A DNA stretch of 10,279 bases from Balneolales bacterium (GTDB taxonomy: Bacteria > Bacteroidota > Rhodothermia > Balneolales > Natronogracilivirgulaceae), in the NCBI GenBank assembly GCA_007133995.1, contig SLLP01000063.1, positions 1-10,279 of the forward strand. Direction: 5' to 3'. A model generated the notes under the pieces. It had not been told where the DNA came from, made no database searches, and saw only the letters and a list, made by a program, of their open reading frames with translations. Shown piece by piece: positions 7,711-10,279 of this stretch (its first letter is position 1; each line of letters opens with the position of its first letter). A program made the translations under genes and the position numbers.

Positions 7711-9056
7711 AACAACGGACAATCCTGTCCATATTAACCTTTATTCTGGCAATCGCTGCGACACCGGCGGCATTGTACGGGCAGAACTATCAGAATATCC
7801 GCATTGAGCTTCAACAGCAACAGGAGGATGCCAGGAACGAGATCACCTCACTTCGCGATCAGATTCAGCGTTTTGAGAAGCAGATCTCCGAAGCGACCGA
7901 TGCCTACACGAGCATATACGAACAGTACCAGAACTTGCGCAAGGAGATCGCCTTGCGTAACGCGGTGCTGCAGAATATGGAAGAAGAGCGGGCCTCCATC
8001 CGGAAGGAGCTCGAGATTACGCAGCAGCAGATTGCAGATCTGACCGAAGATCTCAACACAATCATTGAAAATTACAAAACTACGCTCACGTATATCTACA
8101 AACATGGGCGCATGCCCGATGAGTTGATTCTGCTTGCTTCCGCCTCCTTCAACCAGATGCTGGTGCGCTCATACTACCTTCAGCGCTTTGAAGAGTACCG
8201 ACAGAATCAGGCGCAGCAGATCACCGCCATGCAGGATGAGCTGAAAATCCGTGGCGAAGAGCTTGATGATGCGCGCAGGAGAAGTCAGCAGAATATCGCC
8301 GAGATGCAGCAGGAGCGTGGAGCGCTGGAGCGAAGACGCCAGGCCCAGGAGCGGCAGGTAGCCGAACTGAGACGCGACCGCGACAGGCTGGAACAGCGCC
8401 TGACCGCCACGCGCAGGGAAGCAGGCACTCTTGAGGAGACGCTTTCGGACCTGATTGAAGAAGAGAGCCGCATACGTGCCGCCGAGCAGGAGCGGCTCGC
8501 CCGGCTTGAGCAGGAGCGGATGAGGCGCCTGGCCAGTGCCGAAAACATCCGCAGCCGGCGGGAGCGGGAAGCGCAGATCGCGCGCTATTCGACCCCGCTG
8601 CATGAATCGGAGCTTCCGAGCGACGAACTGCTTGCAACCCTGGAACAATCATTTGAACAGCTCAAGGGCGACCTGCCGTGGCCCGTGAACTCCGGGGTCG
8701 TCTCCGCCCGGTTCGGCAACCGGGTCAACCCGGTGTACGGCACGCGTATCGACAACCCGGGCATCGAAATTCTCGCCGAACCACGCAGCGAAGTAAGTGC
8801 GGTACACGACGGCTATGTGTTTGCAGTGCAGCCGATCCCCGGATTCGGGAACTGTATTTTCGTCAAGCACGGCCGCTACATCACCGTATACGGCAATATG
8901 ACCGACATCACGGTCGGACAAAACCGGTTTGTGCAGAAAGGGGAAGTGATCGGGCGGTCCGGTGATGAGGACTCGCTCCGCGGAACCTCCCTCTTCTTCA
9001 TGATACGCGACCATAACACCAATCTGGATCCCGAAGTTTGGATATCCAGCCGATAG
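7707..9056 (+). CDS. EnvC-like murein hydrolase activator: coiled coil plus degenerate LytM domain
   Basis: A 449-residue periplasmic protein. It has a Sec signal peptide (about 1-25, ending ALYG before QNYQ). A long Gln/Glu/Arg-rich coiled coil runs about 27-285, interrupted by a hinge near 129-150 (YIYKHGRMPDELILL). A linker and a C-terminal LytM/M23 domain (about 324-446) follow. The zinc ligands of active LytM peptidases are missing. The HxxxD site reads NPGIE (N350, E354) and the HxH site reads SLF (428-430). E. coli EnvC is similarly degenerate and ends in a comparable SLYFEIR...NPQPWL motif, here SLFFMIR...LDPEVWI. The protein is therefore best read as a non-catalytic activator of N-acetylmuramoyl-L-alanine amidases at division, typically controlled by FtsEX. 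No FtsEX or amidase gene lies in the window. The start overlaps the DUF4292 stop by 4 bp, and there is no Shine-Dalgarno sequence. Confidence 0.92.
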   Translation: MKQRTILSILTFILAIAATPAALYGQNYQNIRIELQQQQEDARNEITSLRDQIQRFEKQISEATDAYTSIYEQYQNLRKEIALRNAVLQNMEEERASIRKELEITQQQIADLTEDLNTIIENYKTTLTYIYKHGRMPDELILLASASFNQMLVRSYYLQRFEEYRQNQAQQITAMQDELKIRGEELDDARRRSQQNIAEMQQERGALERRRQAQERQVAELRRDRDRLEQRLTATRREAGTLEETLSDLIEEESRIRAAEQERLARLEQERMRRLASAENIRSRREREAQIARYSTPLHESELPSDELLATLEQSFEQLKGDLPWPVNSGVVSARFGNRVNPVYGTRIDNPGIEILAEPRSEVSAVHDGYVFAVQPIPGFGNCIFVKHGRYITVYGNMTDITVGQNRFVQKGEVIGRSGDEDSLRGTSLFFMIRDHNTNLDPEVWISSR

Positions 9057-9094
9057 GATAATCAGCCGACATCACAACCAGCCGACAGCATGAT
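9047..9094 (+). repeat. Three degenerate 16-bp tandem units, core CAGCCGAYA
   Basis: CAGCCGATA at 9047, CAGCCGACA at 9063 and CAGCCGACA at 9079 start exactly 16 bases apart. The first 8-9 bases of each unit are conserved and the rest diverge. The array begins in the last codons of the EnvC-like gene, whose stop TAG lies inside unit 1, and ends 13 bases before the next start codon. It could be a protein-binding array, an RNA element or a small tandem duplication. Confidence 0.5.
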
Positions 9095-9107
9095 ATAGAT
9101 TGATCAC

Positions 9108-9551
9108 ATGTCCGACACCAAGCAACAAATTGCCCGCGCTTTCGCTTTTACCGGCGCCACCCTGCTTCTGGGTGTCGTTGTTTTCTTCTTCACCCAGGCA
9201 CTCATTCCATTTGTCGAACTCCCTGACATCGCCGGTTCGGTCTTTGCCCTTGGTTTCATCCTCATTTTTCTGAATCTGAGCTTCGCCCTTGGCCGCCGTT
9301 TCTGCAGCCGCACATTCGAGATGGAGCGCTACCCCTACATACTTGCCATTGTACTGATACTTCCCACCGTCATCCTCTCGCTGCTTACGAATCTCTTCAG
9401 CGGTCCCGGTGCCGCTGTCATATTTTTCGGAATGATTACCCTCTCTGTTCTGGCGGGCGCCTATTTTGGTATCAAAAGCGGAAGCCGCAAGCGGGACAAA
9501 CTAATACGCGAAGCTCTTGAGACCGGCGATATCGAATCCAATGATATCTAA
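9108..9551 (+). CDS. Small four-helix inner-membrane protein, unknown function
   Basis: I do not recognise the family. The 147 residues contain four hydrophobic segments at about 11-33, 42-62, 75-97 and 101-122. Loops are short, and a basic patch GSRKRDK follows helix 4. Under the positive-inside rule this suggests N- and C-termini in the cytoplasm. The tail (about 130-147) is acidic. No catalytic, metal-binding or transport signature stands out. It starts 51 bp after the EnvC-like gene on the same strand, so it may be the last gene of the envelope operon, though the repeat array between them could hold a separate signal. The chosen ATG at 9108 has no Shine-Dalgarno sequence. Codon use resembles that of its neighbours. 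That it is a real gene is likely; no function is proposed. Confidence 0.75.
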   Translation: MSDTKQQIARAFAFTGATLLLGVVVFFFTQALIPFVELPDIAGSVFALGFILIFLNLSFALGRRFCSRTFEMERYPYILAIVLILPTVILSLLTNLFSGPGAAVIFFGMITLSVLAGAYFGIKSGSRKRDKLIREALETGDIESNDI

Positions 9552-9768
9552 GTCATCTGGAATATTCTTACCCGGGGATAAACCTGGTCATCACGGGCAA
9601 ACTTTTCTTCCACATCTGCCACTATAACCACTATTGCCACAGACTCTTCCACATCCACTTGCAAACCATCCGTTGCGTAACGAAAAATGTTATGTTTTGA
9701 ACTGAAAACTGCTATTTTATGTCCCTTGATCCAGTCACGCTGCTCTTGAAAACGTAATTTCAATTCAG
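9552..9768. promoter_or_regulatory. Spacer before the DUF819 gene with direct repeats and a possible promoter
   Basis: This gap of 217 bases probably holds the DUF819 promoter. TATGTTTTG at 9691-9699 resembles the Bacteroidota -7 box TAnnTTTG with one extra T, but no well-spaced -33 TTG accompanies it. A weak hairpin lies at 9570-9588 (ACCCGG / CCTGGT, one mismatch) without a T run. An 11-base direct repeat is listed separately. A 78-codon minus-strand frame (9784-9548) covers the gap; I do not accept it as a gene. Confidence 0.35.
9606..9655 (+). repeat. 11-bp direct repeat TCTTCCACATC enclosing two CCACTAT copies
   Basis: TCTTCCACATC occurs at 9606-9616 and 9645-9655. Between them CCACTAT occurs at 9619-9625 and 9628-9634. 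The internal repeats are 9 bp apart, close to one helical turn. They lie upstream of the possible promoter for the DUF819 gene, so an activator or repressor binding region is conceivable. Simple sequence drift is equally possible. Confidence 0.4.
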
Positions 9769-10279
9769 ATGAACGAAGCGACACAAAGCACAGCCGTTTT
9801 CACCAATGACGCCATTGTACTTGGTATCCTGGCAAGTATTCTTGCCGTCATTTTCATCACCCAGAGCAGTGATAAACCATTTTTGAAGAAATTCTACACC
9901 TATGTTCCGTCGCTGCTGCTCTGTTATTTCATCCCCTCGATCCTGAACACGCTGGGGGTCATTGACGGTGAGGCATCCAACCTCTACTATGTCGCTTCGC
10001 GCTACCTGCTGCCCACCAGCCTGGTGCTGCTTACGCTCAGCATCGACCTGAAGGGGGTGATGCAGCTGGGCCCCAAGGCGATCATCATGTTCCTGGCCGG
10101 GACCACCGGCATCGTGATCGGCGGACCGCTGGCCATTCTCATTGTCTCTTCGTTCGCCCCCGACCTGGTCGGTGGTGCGGGTCCGGATGCCGTCTGGCGC
10201 GGACTGGCCACCGTGGCCGGCAGCTGGATCGGCGGCGGGGCCAATCAGGCAGGGATGCTCGAGATCTTCGGCGCCAGCC
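9769..10279 (+). CDS. DUF819-family integral membrane protein, 5' part only
   Basis: The frame is open from ATG 9769 to the window edge, giving 170 residues with no stop; the rest of the gene lies outside. Hydrophobic segments lie near 15-31, 43-63, 78-92 and 103-128. The family hallmark GSWIGGGANQ is at 151-160, and the start of a further segment follows. DUF819 (YjcL-like) proteins are polytopic membrane proteins, commonly near 400 residues, and are presumed transporters with no substrate firmly assigned. The start follows TTTCAATTCAG with no Shine-Dalgarno sequence, and no other ATG precedes the first helix. It is separated from the upstream gene by 217 bases and probably has its own promoter. 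The family call is firm; the role is open. Confidence 0.92.
   Translation, partial: MNEATQSTAVFTNDAIVLGILASILAVIFITQSSDKPFLKKFYTYVPSLLLCYFIPSILNTLGVIDGEASNLYYVASRYLLPTSLVLLTLSIDLKGVMQLGPKAIIMFLAGTTGIVIGGPLAILIVSSFAPDLVGGAGPDAVWRGLATVAGSWIGGGANQAGMLEIFGAS

Noticed and set aside
8169..8652. Long minus-strand frames of 143-159 codons opposite the EnvC-like coiled coil
   Set aside because: These are shadows of a Glu/Arg/Gln-rich coiled-coil gene, giving Ala/Arg/Ser/Leu-rich translations without domains.
8676..9056. Active M23/LytM endopeptidase
   Set aside because: All expected zinc ligands are replaced (N350, E354, S428, F430).
9548..9784. 78-codon minus-strand open frame covering the gap before the DUF819 gene
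   Set aside because: It overlaps the start of a firmly identified gene and abuts the stop of another. It has no recognisable domain, and its pseudo-repetitive Val/Asp/Glu stretch simply reflects the direct repeats at 9606-9655.

Overview
The window looks like a chromosomal housekeeping segment from a Bacteroidota-related bacterium; by feel the best fit is Balneolota/Rhodothermota. Four things point there. The ileS is a eukaryote-like (type 2) gene. The order TPR lipoprotein - DUF4292 lipoprotein - EnvC-like protein is, from memory, a familiar Bacteroidota arrangement. A DUF819 membrane protein is present. None of the eight start codons has a convincing Shine-Dalgarno sequence; several have A-rich leaders instead. 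G+C is roughly half by eye. The taxon is an inference, not a demonstrated assignment. I see no tRNA or rRNA gene, insertion sequence, CRISPR array, prophage or toxin-antitoxin gene.

Layout. (1) 11-3184, minus strand: a complete isoleucyl-tRNA synthetase (ileS) whose HIGH signature reads GIHH. (2) 3185-3531: an AT-rich divergent intergenic region that should hold promoters for both sides. (3) 3532-4961, plus strand: a two-gene unit of low-molecular-weight tyrosine-phosphatase family protein and fructosamine-kinase family protein, 11 bp apart. This pair fits removal of sugars from glycated proteins. (4) 5061-9056, plus strand: a 598-residue TPR lipoprotein, a DUF4292 (LolB-like) lipoprotein and an EnvC-type coiled-coil/degenerate-LytM protein. 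The last two overlap by 4 bp (ATGA). (5) 9108-9551: a small four-helix membrane protein of unknown role. (6) 9552-9768: a spacer with small direct repeats. (7) 9769 to the right edge: the first 170 residues of a DUF819-family membrane protein, cut off by the window end.

How the genes may work together. The central cluster looks like an envelope-biogenesis operon. DUF4292 has LolB-like features and follows a TPR lipoprotein, which resembles the TPR-lolB order I recall from Pseudomonas. The operon could therefore couple lipoprotein delivery to the outer membrane with EnvC-type activation of septal amidases. The phosphatase/kinase pair is a candidate repair pathway for ribulosamine 5-phosphate or related adducts. 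The most notable single-gene signal is the GIHH variant in ileS, a change linked in type 2 IleRS to very strong mupirocin resistance.
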